This document shows, in pieces, positions 19,535 through 29,412 of a DNA stretch of 64,000 nucleotides. The translations under genes and the position numbers were made by a program. The DNA lies in NCBI RefSeq assembly GCF_017329615.1, contig NZ_JAFMTW010000010.1, positions 1 to 64,000 on the forward strand, given 5' to 3'. The DNA is from Alicyclobacillus suci. Lineage in GTDB: Bacteria; Bacillota; Bacilli; Alicyclobacillales; Alicyclobacillaceae. Numbering within the stretch: position 1 is the stretch's first letter; every line of letters starts with the position of its first letter. The notes beneath the pieces were generated by a model, which worked only from the letters and a program-made list of their open reading frames with translations, did not search any database and had not been told where the DNA came from.

Positions 19535-19807
19535 TTAACGGGTACTTTCCTTCAACTTGTTGCCTGGCTTGAACGCCGGCACCGTGGAAGCTGGAATTTC
19601 AATGACCTCGCCCGTTTGCGGGTTACGGCCGGAGCGGGCTGCACGCGCACGCGTCTCAAACGTGCCGAATCCAATCACTTGGACTTTCTCGCCGGCGCCG
19701 AGCGCCTCCTCAATAATTTCGAATACACTGTTAACCGCCTGCTCGGCGTCTTTTTTCTTCAGGCCTGTCTTGTCGGCCACTCGATTGATGAGTTCCATCT
19801 TATTCAC
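19535..19807 (-). CDS. hup: DNA-binding protein HU
   Basis: A 90-aa nucleoid protein. [19 protein letters not shown] forms the helical body, [15 protein letters not shown] the start of the beta arm, and [15 protein letters not shown] the DNA-binding arm with its proline, ending FKPGNKLKE. The GTG at 19807 with AAAGGGG upstream is chosen; the frame further upstream has no HU similarity. Confidence 0.96.
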   Translation of the reverse strand: MNKMELINRVADKTGLKKKDAEQAVNSVFEIIEEALGAGEKVQVIGFGTFETRARAARSGRNPQTGEVIEIPASTVPAFKPGNKLKESTR

Positions 19808-19871
19808 TTGTGGGTTACCCCTTTCATGGGAATGTCGGGAATTTAATTCGTTCTTTGCCCGCTGATTCCTG

Positions 19872-21347
19872 CTAGTTTTTATCGCGCAGTGCGATTTTCG
19901 CGTCGCGCCACAAATCGTCCAGGCGGTCTGCCGAAAACGCACTCCAATCTTTTCCTGACGCCTGAACGGATGACTCGACCCAATTGAACCGCTTTACGAA
20001 CTTCTGCGTGGCGCGCATGAGCAAGGCCTCCGCGTCCCGTTTGCAGAACCTGCTTAAATTTACACACGCGAATAACAGATCTCCAAGCTCTTCGTCAACC
20101 GCTTCGCTACGCTCGTCGACACGCAGTTCCTCTTGCAGTTCAGTCATTTCCTCATTTATCTTCTCTAATACATCTTTTACTTGCTTCCAGTCGAATCCAA
20201 CCTTTGCGGCAGCCTTCTGCACATCGGTTGCAACCATGAGCGCGGGACCGCTCAGTGACACGTTTGCGAGAATTCCCGTCGCGCTTCGGTCACCTCGTTC
20301 CTGCCGTTTGACCTCATTCCACAACTGGTTGGCGACCATGACGTCTTCTGCCTCCCGCGAACCAAACACGTGCGGGTGCCGACGAATCAACTTTGCGGAT
20401 AGTCTCGCAAACACGTCGCGAATCGTAAACTCTCCGAACTCGCGACCAATTTGCGCGTGTAGCAGCACCTGTAATAACAAATCCCCCAATTCGTCCGCAA
20501 GCTGTTCCTCATCTTCTTCGTCGATAGCTTGTGCGACCTCGTACGCTTCCTCAATGACGTATTTGCGAAGACTTGCGTGCGTCTGCTCTCTGTCCCACGG
20601 ACAGCCATCGGGTGCACGCAGGCGCGCCACGATGTCGACGGCCTCCCACAAATCTCGCAAGCGCTGCGCTTGCTCATCCATCGGTGGGACGTAAACCGTC
20701 GTCAGATGATCCACCCAGGAAATTCGGTCCAATTCATACAACGGTATCCGCTCAATGCGCTCCTCATTCGTGACACCCGCCGCACGAATCACCGTGATTT
20801 CGTAGTCATCCGGGTAGACCTCCATCAACGTCAGTTTCACCTCGGCGGCGATGGCCTGCTGATAAACTTGCGCAATCAAAAGGTGCACGGCTGGATTGAG
20901 TGCCCTATCTACGAGCGTCGTCCCATCCAGTAACAGCAAGCCATCGATGGGGTCAATTTGCAATCTCGCGGCAGCGATATCGAGAAAACTTTGCCCAGGC
21001 CCTATCTTGACGTCTACCCCAAGCGCTTGCATCTGCAACAAGTTTTGAACACTCTGTTCAGCGACCAGTGGATGCCCTGGCACAGCGTAAATAAAGTCTT
21101 GACCCTGTGCCGCTTTCGCCAACAGTCGCTGCGCCATCTCGAAATAGACCTGTTGAAACTCGTCCACCGTCTCGTATAAATCGTCAAACGATTCGAAGAC
21201 GAGTCCTTGTTCCTCCAATTGCGTCACAACCGGATGGATGCGCGTGCGCAGCACCACAGGCAAACCACTTGTCAACAGTTGATATGTCCCCATCGGAAGA
21301 CCACTTAAATCACCAGGGCCCAAGCCCACAACATGGATTACGGCCAC
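19872..21347 (-). CDS. yabN: YabN: tetrapyrrole-methylase-like/MazG nucleotide pyrophosphohydrolase fusion
   Basis: A 491-aa fusion. The first half is an SAM-dependent tetrapyrrole methylase fold ([43 protein letters not shown]). The second half holds MazG, with [29 protein letters not shown] and [16 protein letters not shown], the EExxE/ExxD metal motifs. MazG hydrolyses NTPs to NMPs, removing aberrant nucleotides; the role of the methylase half is unknown. GTG at 21347 with AAGGGTGG upstream is preferred; an ATG nine codons earlier overlaps the yabM stop. Confidence 0.93.
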   Translation of the reverse strand: MAVIHVVGLGPGDLSGLPMGTYQLLTSGLPVVLRTRIHPVVTQLEEQGLVFESFDDLYETVDEFQQVYFEMAQRLLAKAAQGQDFIYAVPGHPLVAEQSVQNLLQMQALGVDVKIGPGQSFLDIAAARLQIDPIDGLLLLDGTTLVDRALNPAVHLLIAQVYQQAIAAEVKLTLMEVYPDDYEITVIRAAGVTNEERIERIPLYELDRISWVDHLTTVYVPPMDEQAQRLRDLWEAVDIVARLRAPDGCPWDREQTHASLRKYVIEEAYEVAQAIDEEDEEQLADELGDLLLQVLLHAQIGREFGEFTIRDVFARLSAKLIRRHPHVFGSREAEDVMVANQLWNEVKRQERGDRSATGILANVSLSGPALMVATDVQKAAAKVGFDWKQVKDVLEKINEEMTELQEELRVDERSEAVDEELGDLLFACVNLSRFCKRDAEALLMRATQKFVKRFNWVESSVQASGKDWSAFSADRLDDLWRDAKIALRDKN

Positions 21348-21360
21348 ATCTTCCACCCTT

Positions 21361-22962
21361 TCAATGCTTCGCAAAGAACCGCCGGCACACCCGCGCCAGA
21401 AACGGTCCGATATGTGGTACAGACATCAGTTCTTCCTCGGAAAGTGACCCACTCACCAAGATAGCAAATATGTAGACAATAACCCCCACGCTGAGAATCA
21501 GTATCACTGCGCCGACCGCAGGCAACCTTCCAAGCGCCTCGCCGCCAAATTTATCCCACTGGCGAGCAAGCGCAAAAACCGCCCCGCTCATCACTGTCGT
21601 CGCCAACATGGGGCGATACAACCACCGGCCCCAATCCAGCGCACCAAACAACCGCCGAACTGCGAGGAGGTTGAGAACGGCCGCAACAAAGTAGCTCAAT
21701 ACGGTCGCCAGCGCGGCGCCAGCAATCCCAAAGCGCGGCACGAAGATAAAGTTTGCCACCAGTTTGACCACACACGAAATCAGCATATACACGATGGGCC
21801 GATAAATCCAGCCTGCCCCCTGCAACACCGCCGCCGTCGTCGTTTGCAGACTCGCAAATAGAATAGATAGGGCAAGCACTTGAATCGCGCCGGTGCCCTG
21901 TGCGTCCGTAAATAGTGCGACATTGATTGGTTTGGCCACCACCAACAACCCCAACGTGGCTGGCAACGCAAACAACACCGTCAGTCGCAACGCCATATCA
22001 ACGCGATTGACGAGCAGGTCGCGATAACCTCTCGTAAACGCATCCGATATGGCAGGCATCACCGCGACACCAATCCCCGCAGCAAGCGTTGTCGGCAGCG
22101 TCACGAGCTTAAACGCACGACCGCTCAGCAGGCCAAATTGCGTAGTAGCCAAATTTTGACCCTCGCCGACGCGCTTGAGCAAGTTGACGACTGTGATGAC
22201 GTCTACGTTGTGCAAGAGCGGGACGACCAACGCGCCAATGCTAATGGGAAATGCATAATAGATCAACTTTTTTGTTACCGCTCCGCGCTGCATCACCCCG
22301 CGCTGTGTATCCGCAGGAATTTGCTCATGGCGGCGGCGCCAATAAAAGAAAATGGTCAAACACCCAGCCAGTGCGCCAGTCACCGCGCCAAATGCCGCAC
22401 CTGCGGCAGACACGCGCTCCGACGCACCAACGTTCACAAAGTAAATCGACAACCCAATGATAGTGGCTACGCGGACGAACTGCTCCAGCACCTGTGAAAA
22501 GGCCGTGGGTTCCATCCATTGATACCCTTGAAAATAGCCACGGACTGCTGAGAGTAAAGGGACCACTAACAACGCAGGGGAAATCGCGCGAATCGCGGTT
22601 ACACTTTGTGGGTCGCCTGCCAACACGGCCCACGCCGGCGCAAACAGGTACAAGATGAGGAAAGCGAAGACCCCGCCCAGCGACAGCAACCAAGCAGATA
22701 CCCGGAGGACGTATCTCGCGGCACCGATGTTGTCGTGCGCAAGTTCCTCTGCCACCAGTTTTGAAATTGCGACAGGGAAACCTGCTGTGGCCACAGCGAG
22801 CAATGTGGCATAAATCGGGTAAGCCATCTGAAACAGACCCATGCCGTGATCACCAATGATATTTTGAAGGACGATAGTATATACAGAACCGAGAAATTTA
22901 GAGAACATCGCGGCGCCAGCCAAGAGCATGGCACCACGGACAAAACTGCGTGACCCATTCAA
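21361..22962 (-). CDS. yabM: SpoVB-family polysaccharide/lipid flippase (YabM position)
   Basis: A 533-aa integral membrane protein of the MOP/MATE superfamily with about 14 helices. It opens RSFVRGAMLLAGAAMFSKFLGSVY and has the family repeats GFPVAISKLVAEE and GYFQGYQWMEPTAFSQV. Relatives move lipid-linked cell-wall precursors during sporulation or vegetative growth. The TTG start has AGGGGGG upstream. It lies between spoVT and yabN, the yabM place in Bacillus. A related gene is at 52648-54336. Confidence 0.9.
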   Translation of the reverse strand: MNGSRSFVRGAMLLAGAAMFSKFLGSVYTIVLQNIIGDHGMGLFQMAYPIYATLLAVATAGFPVAISKLVAEELAHDNIGAARYVLRVSAWLLSLGGVFAFLILYLFAPAWAVLAGDPQSVTAIRAISPALLVVPLLSAVRGYFQGYQWMEPTAFSQVLEQFVRVATIIGLSIYFVNVGASERVSAAGAAFGAVTGALAGCLTIFFYWRRRHEQIPADTQRGVMQRGAVTKKLIYYAFPISIGALVVPLLHNVDVITVVNLLKRVGEGQNLATTQFGLLSGRAFKLVTLPTTLAAGIGVAVMPAISDAFTRGYRDLLVNRVDMALRLTVLFALPATLGLLVVAKPINVALFTDAQGTGAIQVLALSILFASLQTTTAAVLQGAGWIYRPIVYMLISCVVKLVANFIFVPRFGIAGAALATVLSYFVAAVLNLLAVRRLFGALDWGRWLYRPMLATTVMSGAVFALARQWDKFGGEALGRLPAVGAVILILSVGVIVYIFAILVSGSLSEEELMSVPHIGPFLARVCRRFFAKH

Positions 22963-22985
22963 GACAATCCCCCCTCAAAGCTGCC

Positions 22986-23009
22986 CTGTCCCATATCTAT
23001 GGGACAGGC
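22986..23009 (-). repeat. Hairpin upstream of yabM
   Basis: A perfect 10-bp inverted repeat CCTGTCCCAT / ATGGGACAGG with a 4-nt loop, 24 nt before the yabM start. There is no T-tract on either strand. It may regulate or protect the yabM message. Confidence 0.5.
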
Positions 23010-23033
23010 GCCGGAGTTAGTCCTGAATAGGCA

Positions 23034-23068
23034 AAAGGCCTATTGCAGTCACCCTGCAACAGGCCTTG
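23034..23068 (-). terminator. Terminator after spoVT
   Basis: On the minus strand AAGGCCTGTTGCAG and CTGCAATAGGCCTT form a long stem with one mismatch, running into TTTT. It ends the spoVT message. Confidence 0.85.
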
Positions 23069-23120
23069 TCCAACTGAAGATGTACACGATGCAAATCCAT
23101 TAGACCTATTGCTCCGGAAC

Positions 23121-23663
23121 CTATTGTTCCATCTGTCTGGCGAGGAACCCGGCCGCTGTCTCAGCCAACTTCGTCTCCGTTTCACCCATTTTGACGTTGT
23201 CTTCACGCGAAATCATGACGACGGCGCCAATCGGGTCGCCTGCAGCGATAATAGGAGCAATGACGCGCGCCGAAAAATGCTCGGTGCGGTCTTTCACCAC
23301 GGAAAAGTCACCAGGTGTCGTGTTCACGATGGTCTTCCTATCTTCCATCGCCTGTTCAACGTCTTCGCTCACTGGCTTATCCAGGAAATCCTTCTTCGAG
23401 GAACCTGCAGCTGCAATGAAGACGTCACGGTCAGCGATGAGTGCGATGTGCCCCGTGGAGTCGGACAACGAATCGGCGTATTCCTTTGCGAAGTCCCCGA
23501 GTTCGCCGATCGGGGAGTACTTCTTCAGGATGACTTCTCCGTCGCGATCGACAAAAATCTCCAAGGGATCGCCTTCGCGGATCCGCAGCGTGCGTCGAAT
23601 TTCCTTCGGAATCACCACGCGACCGAGGTCATCAATTCTCCGTACGATGCCTGTTGCTTTCAA
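23121..23663 (-). CDS. spoVT: Stage V sporulation protein T
   Basis: A forespore transcription regulator acting on sigma-G genes. The 180-aa product starts with an AbrB-type swapped-hairpin DNA-binding domain (KATGIVRRIDDLGRVVIPKE, about 1-50) followed by a GAF-like domain containing the conserved GHIALIADRDVFIAA and APIIAAGDPIGAVV. The TTG at 23663 gives the family N terminus MKATGIVRR and follows GAGGG by 8 nt. A sigma-G promoter at 23718-23748 matches its expected forespore control. Confidence 0.96.
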   Translation of the reverse strand: MKATGIVRRIDDLGRVVIPKEIRRTLRIREGDPLEIFVDRDGEVILKKYSPIGELGDFAKEYADSLSDSTGHIALIADRDVFIAAAGSSKKDFLDKPVSEDVEQAMEDRKTIVNTTPGDFSVVKDRTEHFSARVIAPIIAAGDPIGAVVMISREDNVKMGETETKLAETAAGFLARQMEQ

Positions 23664-23717
23664 GAAATGATCCCTCACCCTCATGAAGTTTGGTGCAACG
23701 GATGTCTGACGTGACTG

Positions 23718-23748
23718 TATTATGTGACACCAATTTGTCCTCTATGCA
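23718..23748 (-). promoter_or_regulatory. spoVT sigma-G promoter
   Basis: On the minus strand TGCATA (23743-23748) and CATAATA (23718-23724) are 18 bp apart, fitting the sigma-G consensus (GHATR and CATnnTA). Confidence 0.75.
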
Positions 23749-23804
23749 CCAGTCGTGCAAAGGCATGGGGGGAGAGGGATTGTACCATCAACGTTCTCGA
23801 CTTG

Positions 23805-26800
23805 TCATTTGACCTTTGCCACCGTTTCCACGGTACCCTCTGCACCGCGTAAGCTCTCCACATAGTCACCAAGGAAGTCCCGCAGTTTCTTCAACAGCTC
23901 CTGGTCGGACATGCCCTTGGTCCGGAATGAGACGAACAAGAGCCCATTCGGGCGGCGCGTTGGCTGCCCCTGATGCTTCATCGTCATCGACAGCAACTTG
24001 CCATAGTCAATCGGCGTGCCGGTGTCACCAGGGAAGCGGATGGCTGTTTCGGCACCATGCGCGGAAATCTGGTCTGCACCAGCTTGGACCGCAAGGCTTT
24101 TTAGGCGGGTGACATCCAGCAAATTGCGAACCTCCGCCGGCAAATCACCAAAGCGATCTTCCAGTTCCTCCTCCAAGTCATTGGCCTCACTCAGAGTCTG
24201 AACGTGTTTAAAGCGTTTGTACATCTGAATTTTTTGCGCGGCATCACGAATATAAGTATCTGGCAAATACGCTTCGACGGGCAAATCAATCGTCGGTTCT
24301 GGCGCTTGTTTGACCTGTTCTCCACGTAATTCGCGAACGGCCTGCGCCAGCATTTCACTGTACATGTCAAAGCCGACTGAATTAATAAATCCGTGCTGTT
24401 CGGCACCGAGTAAGTTGCCGGCCCCGCGAATGGACAAATCGCGCATGGCGATTTTAAATCCGCTGCCAAGTTCCGTAAATTCCTTGATGGCGGACAACCG
24501 TTTTTCCGCGACTTCGTTGAGTACCTTGTCGCGTTGGTACGTGAAATACGCATACGCAATGCGATTCGAGCGACCAACCCGTCCACGCAGCTGGTACAAC
24601 TGGGACAGTCCAAAACGGTCCGCGTCGTAGACAATCAGCGTATTGACGTTTGAAATATCAAGCCCCGTCTCGATGATAGTCGTCGTCACCAGAACGTCCG
24701 TCTCGCCCTCCAAGAAGTCGAGCATCACGCGTTCGAGCTCGTCTTCCGCCATCTGCCCATGCGCCACTGCGATGCGCGCGTCAGGGACCAATCGACCAAT
24801 GCGCTCGGCCATGCCGTGAATCGACTGCACCTGATTGTACACGAAGTACACCTGCCCGCCACGGCTCAATTCACGTTCCAGCGCTTCGCGAATGAGGCCC
24901 TCGTTGTATTCCACCACATAGGTTTGCACCGGGAAGCGGTTCTCTGGTGGCGTCTCAATGACTGACAAATCGCGAACGCCCATCATCGACATGTGCAGCG
25001 TCCGCGGAATCGGCGTCGCCGTTAGCGTCAGGCAGTCGACGTTCGCGCGCAGTTGCTTGAGGCGCTCTTTGTGGGTTACGCCAAAGCGTTGCTCCTCATC
25101 CACAATTAGGAGCCCCAAGTCTTTGAACTGAATCGACTTTTGCAACAATCGATGCGTCCCAATGACAATATCGACACTGCCATCCTTGAGCCCTTTAATG
25201 CAGGCCTGCGACTCCTTGCGCGTGCGAAAACGACTTAACATATCGATGGTCACTGGGAACCCAGCGAAGCGTTCCTTAAAGGTCTCGTAGTGCTGTTGCG
25301 CAAGAATCGTAGTCGGGACTAGCACCGCCACCTGTTTGCCGTCCATGACCGCTTTAAAAGCAGCGCGCACAGCCACCTCGGTTTTCCCATAACCGACGTC
25401 GCCGCAAAGTAGGCGATCCATCGGGCGGGATCGTTCCATATCCCGTTTAATATCGGCAATCGCCCGCAATTGATCCGGCGTCTCCTCATAGGGAAACATG
25501 TTCTCAAAGTCGACTTGCCACGGCGTATCCGGCGAAAATGCGTGACCGGGCGTCGCCTCGCGCGCCGCGTACAACTTGACGAGGTCTTCGGCGATATCCT
25601 TGACAGTCTTACTGACGCGGGACTTGACTTTCTGCCACTCGCTCCCGCCGAGATGATAGAGTTTCGGCTCTTTTTCGCCGGACCCGATGTAACGCTGAAT
25701 TTGGTCAATCTGCTCGACGGGCACATACAAACTGTCGTTGCCGGCGTAACTCAGATACAGGTAATCTTTGTGGCGACCGTCGACTTCCAAGGTCTTGATA
25801 CCTAAGTACTTGCCAATCCCGTGATTGACATGGACCACGTAGTCGCCCACATTCAACTCTTGATAACTCTTGATGCGTTCCGCATCCGTCAACTCGACAC
25901 GTGAGCGCCGATGCTTGCGCTTCGCCGTAAATACCTCGGTCTCGACGACGACGACCAATCGATGCAGCGGCAGTTCAAAACCACTCGACAAATTCGCCGT
26001 TAGAATCTGCGGAGCCGTTGCCTCAGTAAATTCCTCGACGCGCGTGGCATCGATTCGATAGTCCTCAAGCACGCGTTCCAGATGATCTGCGCGCTCTTTC
26101 GTAGCTGCGGCGAACACAATGTGCAGTCCGCTCTTCTGCCAGCGAGCGACCTCCGATTTGAGGACGTTCATCTGCCCATGGAAGTTCTGCATACTTTTCG
26201 CCGTGACGTTGAGCACCTGGCTAAAACGTTGGCCGGACCCTGCCCGGGTAAACGTCGAAAACTGAACTTTCCCACGAGGCACGTCAGCCAGCAACGCCTC
26301 GTAGTCCATGGGTTCCACCGTCCCAGACAATAGGTCACCGCGCATCAACGCGTCCGACATCCACTCGGAAAACTCCTTTTCGAGGGACTTCGCCCGCTCG
26401 CCGAGCCTCGAAGGCTCATCCAGACAAATAAAATAATCGCCTGGCATGTAGTCAAACAGCGTATTTAATTCGTTTCCAAACAGCGCGCTATATCGAGCCA
26501 GTCCTGAAAACGCCTGACCGCTCTCCAATTTACGGATGTCTGCGCCGACCACCGTCTGCAACCGATCACGCACCTCTAAGTCCGTGACCGTTCGCAGGCG
26601 TGCCTCTAGGTGCTTTTCCAGTTTGCTGGCTGCCAACTTCGCCGCGGCGGGTGGCACCAGTAAGTCAGAGGCCGGTCCGACCGAAATCTCATCCAATTTT
26701 TCCAGGGAGCGTTGAGAGGCCGGATCGAACGTGCGGATGCTGTCCACGTCGGTATCGAACCACTCAATTCGGTAAGGGTGCTGGGCAGACATCGGAAAGA

Positions 26801-27362
26801 TATCCAATATGCCCCCGCGCAAGCTAAACTGGCCGCGCGTCTCCACGAGTTCTACGCGTTCGTAGCCACTCCTGACAATTCGCTCGATCACGTTGTCCAT
26901 CACAACTGTGTCGCCAACTTTGAGTTTGAGCGATTGCTGCAAAAACTGGGCTTTCGACGTCAATGGCTGGGCAGCCGCCGGAAGCGTTGTCACGACGATG
27001 GTCGGCGTCCCTTTGGTGAGATGCTCAAGGATATCAATTCGCTCCGACACGACGTCTGTAGACGACGCGACCACGTCAACCAGCGCGTTCTCCCGCTCTG
27101 GGAACAACAGCACCTGCACATCGGGCAAATATTCCTTTAAATCCTCCCAAATCGTTTGGGCTTGACTGGATGTATGTGTGACAACCAACATCGATTCATG
27201 CGCGAGCTTCTGGTTACGCAACTGATAGAGCGCTGCCATGAACAGTTGGCGACCGGCACCTGTGACGCCAGTGATTAGCGCATCATGCCTATCCGGTCCA
27301 ATCTGTAGCGCTAAAGCTTGCAACGCTTCATCCGCGGCTGCGAGGTGAACGAGACCCTTCAC
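23805..27362 (-). CDS. mfd: Transcription-repair coupling factor Mfd
   Basis: Removes RNA polymerase stalled at DNA damage and recruits UvrA. The 1185-aa product has the UvrB-like N-terminal module, the RNA polymerase-interaction domain (ELNVGDYVVHVNHGIGKYLG, about 500), the RecG-like translocase with GDVGYGKTEVA (Walker A) and DEEQRFG, and a C-terminal TRCF regulatory domain. GTG at 27362 is chosen because GGAGGGG lies 5 nt upstream; 23 more codons are open but lack a ribosome site. It lies between fin and spoVT as in Bacillus. Confidence 0.97.
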   Translation of the reverse strand: MKGLVHLAAADEALQALALQIGPDRHDALITGVTGAGRQLFMAALYQLRNQKLAHESMLVVTHTSSQAQTIWEDLKEYLPDVQVLLFPERENALVDVVASSTDVVSERIDILEHLTKGTPTIVVTTLPAAAQPLTSKAQFLQQSLKLKVGDTVVMDNVIERIVRSGYERVELVETRGQFSLRGGILDIFPMSAQHPYRIEWFDTDVDSIRTFDPASQRSLEKLDEISVGPASDLLVPPAAAKLAASKLEKHLEARLRTVTDLEVRDRLQTVVGADIRKLESGQAFSGLARYSALFGNELNTLFDYMPGDYFICLDEPSRLGERAKSLEKEFSEWMSDALMRGDLLSGTVEPMDYEALLADVPRGKVQFSTFTRAGSGQRFSQVLNVTAKSMQNFHGQMNVLKSEVARWQKSGLHIVFAAATKERADHLERVLEDYRIDATRVEEFTEATAPQILTANLSSGFELPLHRLVVVVETEVFTAKRKHRRSRVELTDAERIKSYQELNVGDYVVHVNHGIGKYLGIKTLEVDGRHKDYLYLSYAGNDSLYVPVEQIDQIQRYIGSGEKEPKLYHLGGSEWQKVKSRVSKTVKDIAEDLVKLYAAREATPGHAFSPDTPWQVDFENMFPYEETPDQLRAIADIKRDMERSRPMDRLLCGDVGYGKTEVAVRAAFKAVMDGKQVAVLVPTTILAQQHYETFKERFAGFPVTIDMLSRFRTRKESQACIKGLKDGSVDIVIGTHRLLQKSIQFKDLGLLIVDEEQRFGVTHKERLKQLRANVDCLTLTATPIPRTLHMSMMGVRDLSVIETPPENRFPVQTYVVEYNEGLIREALERELSRGGQVYFVYNQVQSIHGMAERIGRLVPDARIAVAHGQMAEDELERVMLDFLEGETDVLVTTTIIETGLDISNVNTLIVYDADRFGLSQLYQLRGRVGRSNRIAYAYFTYQRDKVLNEVAEKRLSAIKEFTELGSGFKIAMRDLSIRGAGNLLGAEQHGFINSVGFDMYSEMLAQAVRELRGEQVKQAPEPTIDLPVEAYLPDTYIRDAAQKIQMYKRFKHVQTLSEANDLEEELEDRFGDLPAEVRNLLDVTRLKSLAVQAGADQISAHGAETAIRFPGDTGTPIDYGKLLSMTMKHQGQPTRRPNGLLFVSFRTKGMSDQELLKKLRDFLGDYVESLRGAEGTVETVAKVK

Positions 27363-27548
27363 GATACCCCTCCAATTCTCAGGTGCAAACGCACAAAGGA
27401 CCTTAGCAAAATAGCCAAGGCCTACACGCACGTTGGTGCATGTTTCGGTACATGTCCCGCTGCTGGATAACGCCTAGGGCGCGGGTGAGTTGTCCGAACC
27501 AGCGCGCACATACGCACTGGTTCGGCGCGTTGTCGACACGCCACATGA

Positions 27549-27788
27549 CTACTGTATGATGTGACCCTCGACAAGCAACTCTGGATTCATATTCACGGCC
27601 TGCTCACAATGCTCGCAGACCGTGTGAATTTTGACAGTCTCACCAGTCGATTCGATGACTTCTCGCTGATGGTCGCGACTGAGGTGATGAAGGGCCAGGT
27701 GCTCGACACCCTCTGCATAGGACCAGGCTTTGTGTTCGACCGTTCCAACAGGTTGCTTACAGTACCGACACACATATTCAAACCGCAT
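27549..27788 (-). CDS. fin: Anti-sigma factor Fin (YabK)
   Basis: Shuts off sigma-F in the forespore so that sigma-G can take over. The 79-aa product is a zinc-ribbon type protein with CRYC near the start and CEHC near the end, separated by a histidine-rich helix (HLALHHLSRDH). ATG at 27788 lies just after GAGGTGGGGG. It sits between pth and mfd, the place of fin in Bacillus, with its own forespore-type promoter. Confidence 0.9.
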   Translation of the reverse strand: MRFEYVCRYCKQPVGTVEHKAWSYAEGVEHLALHHLSRDHQREVIESTGETVKIHTVCEHCEQAVNMNPELLVEGHIIQ

Positions 27789-27821
27789 AGGTTCCCCCAC
27801 CTCGAATTGTCTTTCTGATTC

Positions 27822-27852
27822 TAGTATGGGGGTAGAACACGGTCGGCATACC
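27822..27852 (-). promoter_or_regulatory. Sigma-F/sigma-G type promoter for fin
   Basis: On the minus strand GGTATG (27847-27852) and CATACTA (27822-27828) are 18 bp apart, in the gap between pth and fin. The -10 box is a perfect sigma-G match; sigma-F shares the -35 box, so either could read it. Confidence 0.55.
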
Positions 27853-27863
27853 TGAAAGAACGT

Positions 27864-28436
27864 TTAGAACGAGACTTGGTTAAACTCGTTCATGGCGCGT
27901 TCAAAACCATGTTCAATGCTGTACAGCGCCGCCTCAGACGCGGCGTCTGCCGCCTTCTCCACGCGCTCTTTATCCGCTTGCGAGAAGACGCCGAGCACGT
28001 GCCCAATCACGTCCGTCCCGGGCGCAGGTCGACCAATGCCGATGCGCATCCTGCAAAACGCTTCCGTATGCAGATGTGCCACAATCGACTTGATGCCATT
28101 GTGGCCGCCTGAACTGCCACGCATCCGCAGTTTCAACTGACCGGGCGCAAAGTCCATGTCGTCATAAATGACGACAATGTCCGTTTCGGGCTGCAATCGG
28201 TAATAATTAACGACCTCGCTCACGGCCTGGCCACTTAGGTTCATAAACGTCTGCGGCTTCATCAACAATACCGTTTCAGCGCCGATGCGCGTTTCGCCGA
28301 TAAGCGCCTGGAACTTAGCCTTCGTAACCGCTACAGAGAGCTTGGCCGCCAATCGGTCAATGGCCCAGAAACCGACATTATGCCGCGTTTGTTCATATTT
28401 CGGGCCGGGATTCCCGAGGCCAACGATGACTTTCAC
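27864..28436 (-). CDS. pth: Peptidyl-tRNA hydrolase (SpoVC)
   Basis: Frees tRNA from peptidyl-tRNA that falls off the ribosome. The 190-aa product has VIVGLGNPGPKYEQTRHNVGF with the catalytic histidine, PQTFMNLSGQAV and the signature IVIYDDMDFAPGQLKLRMRGSSGGHNG region in the middle. The GTG start follows AAGGGGAC. In B. subtilis the ctc gene lies between prs and pth; here the gap is only 31 nt and ctc is missing. Confidence 0.96.
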   Translation of the reverse strand: MKVIVGLGNPGPKYEQTRHNVGFWAIDRLAAKLSVAVTKAKFQALIGETRIGAETVLLMKPQTFMNLSGQAVSEVVNYYRLQPETDIVVIYDDMDFAPGQLKLRMRGSSGGHNGIKSIVAHLHTEAFCRMRIGIGRPAPGTDVIGHVLGVFSQADKERVEKAADAASEAALYSIEHGFERAMNEFNQVSF

Positions 28437-28467
28437 ACTCGTGTCCCCTTACATGCCATCTCACAGC

Positions 28468-29412
28468 TCAGTCAAATAGCTGACTGATGGAACGCTGCGT
28501 GTGGACCCGAATAATCGCCTCTGCAATCAATTCTGCCACAGATAGCACGCGAATTTTGTCGATTCGTTTGTGTTCCGGCAAAGCAATTGTATTCGTGACG
28601 ACAACTTCCTTGATTTCCGAGTTCTGAAGGCGTTGCACACCATCCCCCGACAACACGGGGTGAATACAACAGGCATATACGCCCTTCGCCCCACGATTGA
28701 GCAATTCCCTCGCCCCTGCGGTAATCGTGCCTGCCGTATCAATCATGTCGTCAATGAGAATCGCCGTCTTCCCGGAAATGTCGCCAATGATATTCATCAC
28801 CTGTGCAACGTTGACTGCCGGACGCCGCTTGTCGATGATAGCAAGCGGTGCACCGAGTCGTTCTGCAAACTGGCGCGCACGGGTGACCCCGCCCATATCC
28901 GGTGACACGACCACCGGGTCTTCCAGTTGCTTGTCCAGAAAGTAATCCGCTAAAATTGGCATCCCGATAAGGTGGTCGAGCGGAATATCAAAAAATCCCT
29001 GGATTTGCCCCGCGTGCAGATCCATACATATGACGCGGGTCGCACCCGCCTTCTCCAACAAGTTGGCGACGAGTTTCGCCGTAATCGGATCTCTCGCCCG
29101 CGCTTTGCGATCTTGCCGCGCATAACCATAGTACGGAATGACGACGTTAATTGCGCGTGCGGATGCCCGCTTCAAGGCATCCACCATGATGAGCAACTCC
29201 ATCAAATGCTCATTGACCGGCGCGCTCGTCGGCTGAATGATAAACACGTTGCTGCCGCGCACGCTCTCGCCAATGTTAATTTGCACTTCCCCGTCCTTGA
29301 ACCGGTTTACCTGACACTCGGCCAACGCCACGCCGATATAGTCTGCAATTTCCTGCGCCAACGCGGGATTGGAATTGCCCGTCACTATTTTGAGATCGCC
29401 ATCAATGGCCAC
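28468..29412 (-). CDS. prs: Ribose-phosphate pyrophosphokinase
   Basis: Makes PRPP from ribose 5-phosphate and ATP for nucleotide, His and Trp synthesis. The 314-aa product has [16 protein letters not shown] at the start, the ATP-site motif [19 protein letters not shown], the metal-binding [11 protein letters not shown] and the PRPP loop [13 protein letters not shown]. The GTG start lies inside the end of glmU (11-nt overlap), as in the glmU-prs operon of Bacillus. Confidence 0.97.
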   Translation of the reverse strand: MAIDGDLKIVTGNSNPALAQEIADYIGVALAECQVNRFKDGEVQINIGESVRGSNVFIIQPTSAPVNEHLMELLIMVDALKRASARAINVVIPYYGYARQDRKARARDPITAKLVANLLEKAGATRVICMDLHAGQIQGFFDIPLDHLIGMPILADYFLDKQLEDPVVVSPDMGGVTRARQFAERLGAPLAIIDKRRPAVNVAQVMNIIGDISGKTAILIDDMIDTAGTITAGARELLNRGAKGVYACCIHPVLSGDGVQRLQNSEIKEVVVTNTIALPEHKRIDKIRVLSVAELIAEAIIRVHTQRSISQLFD

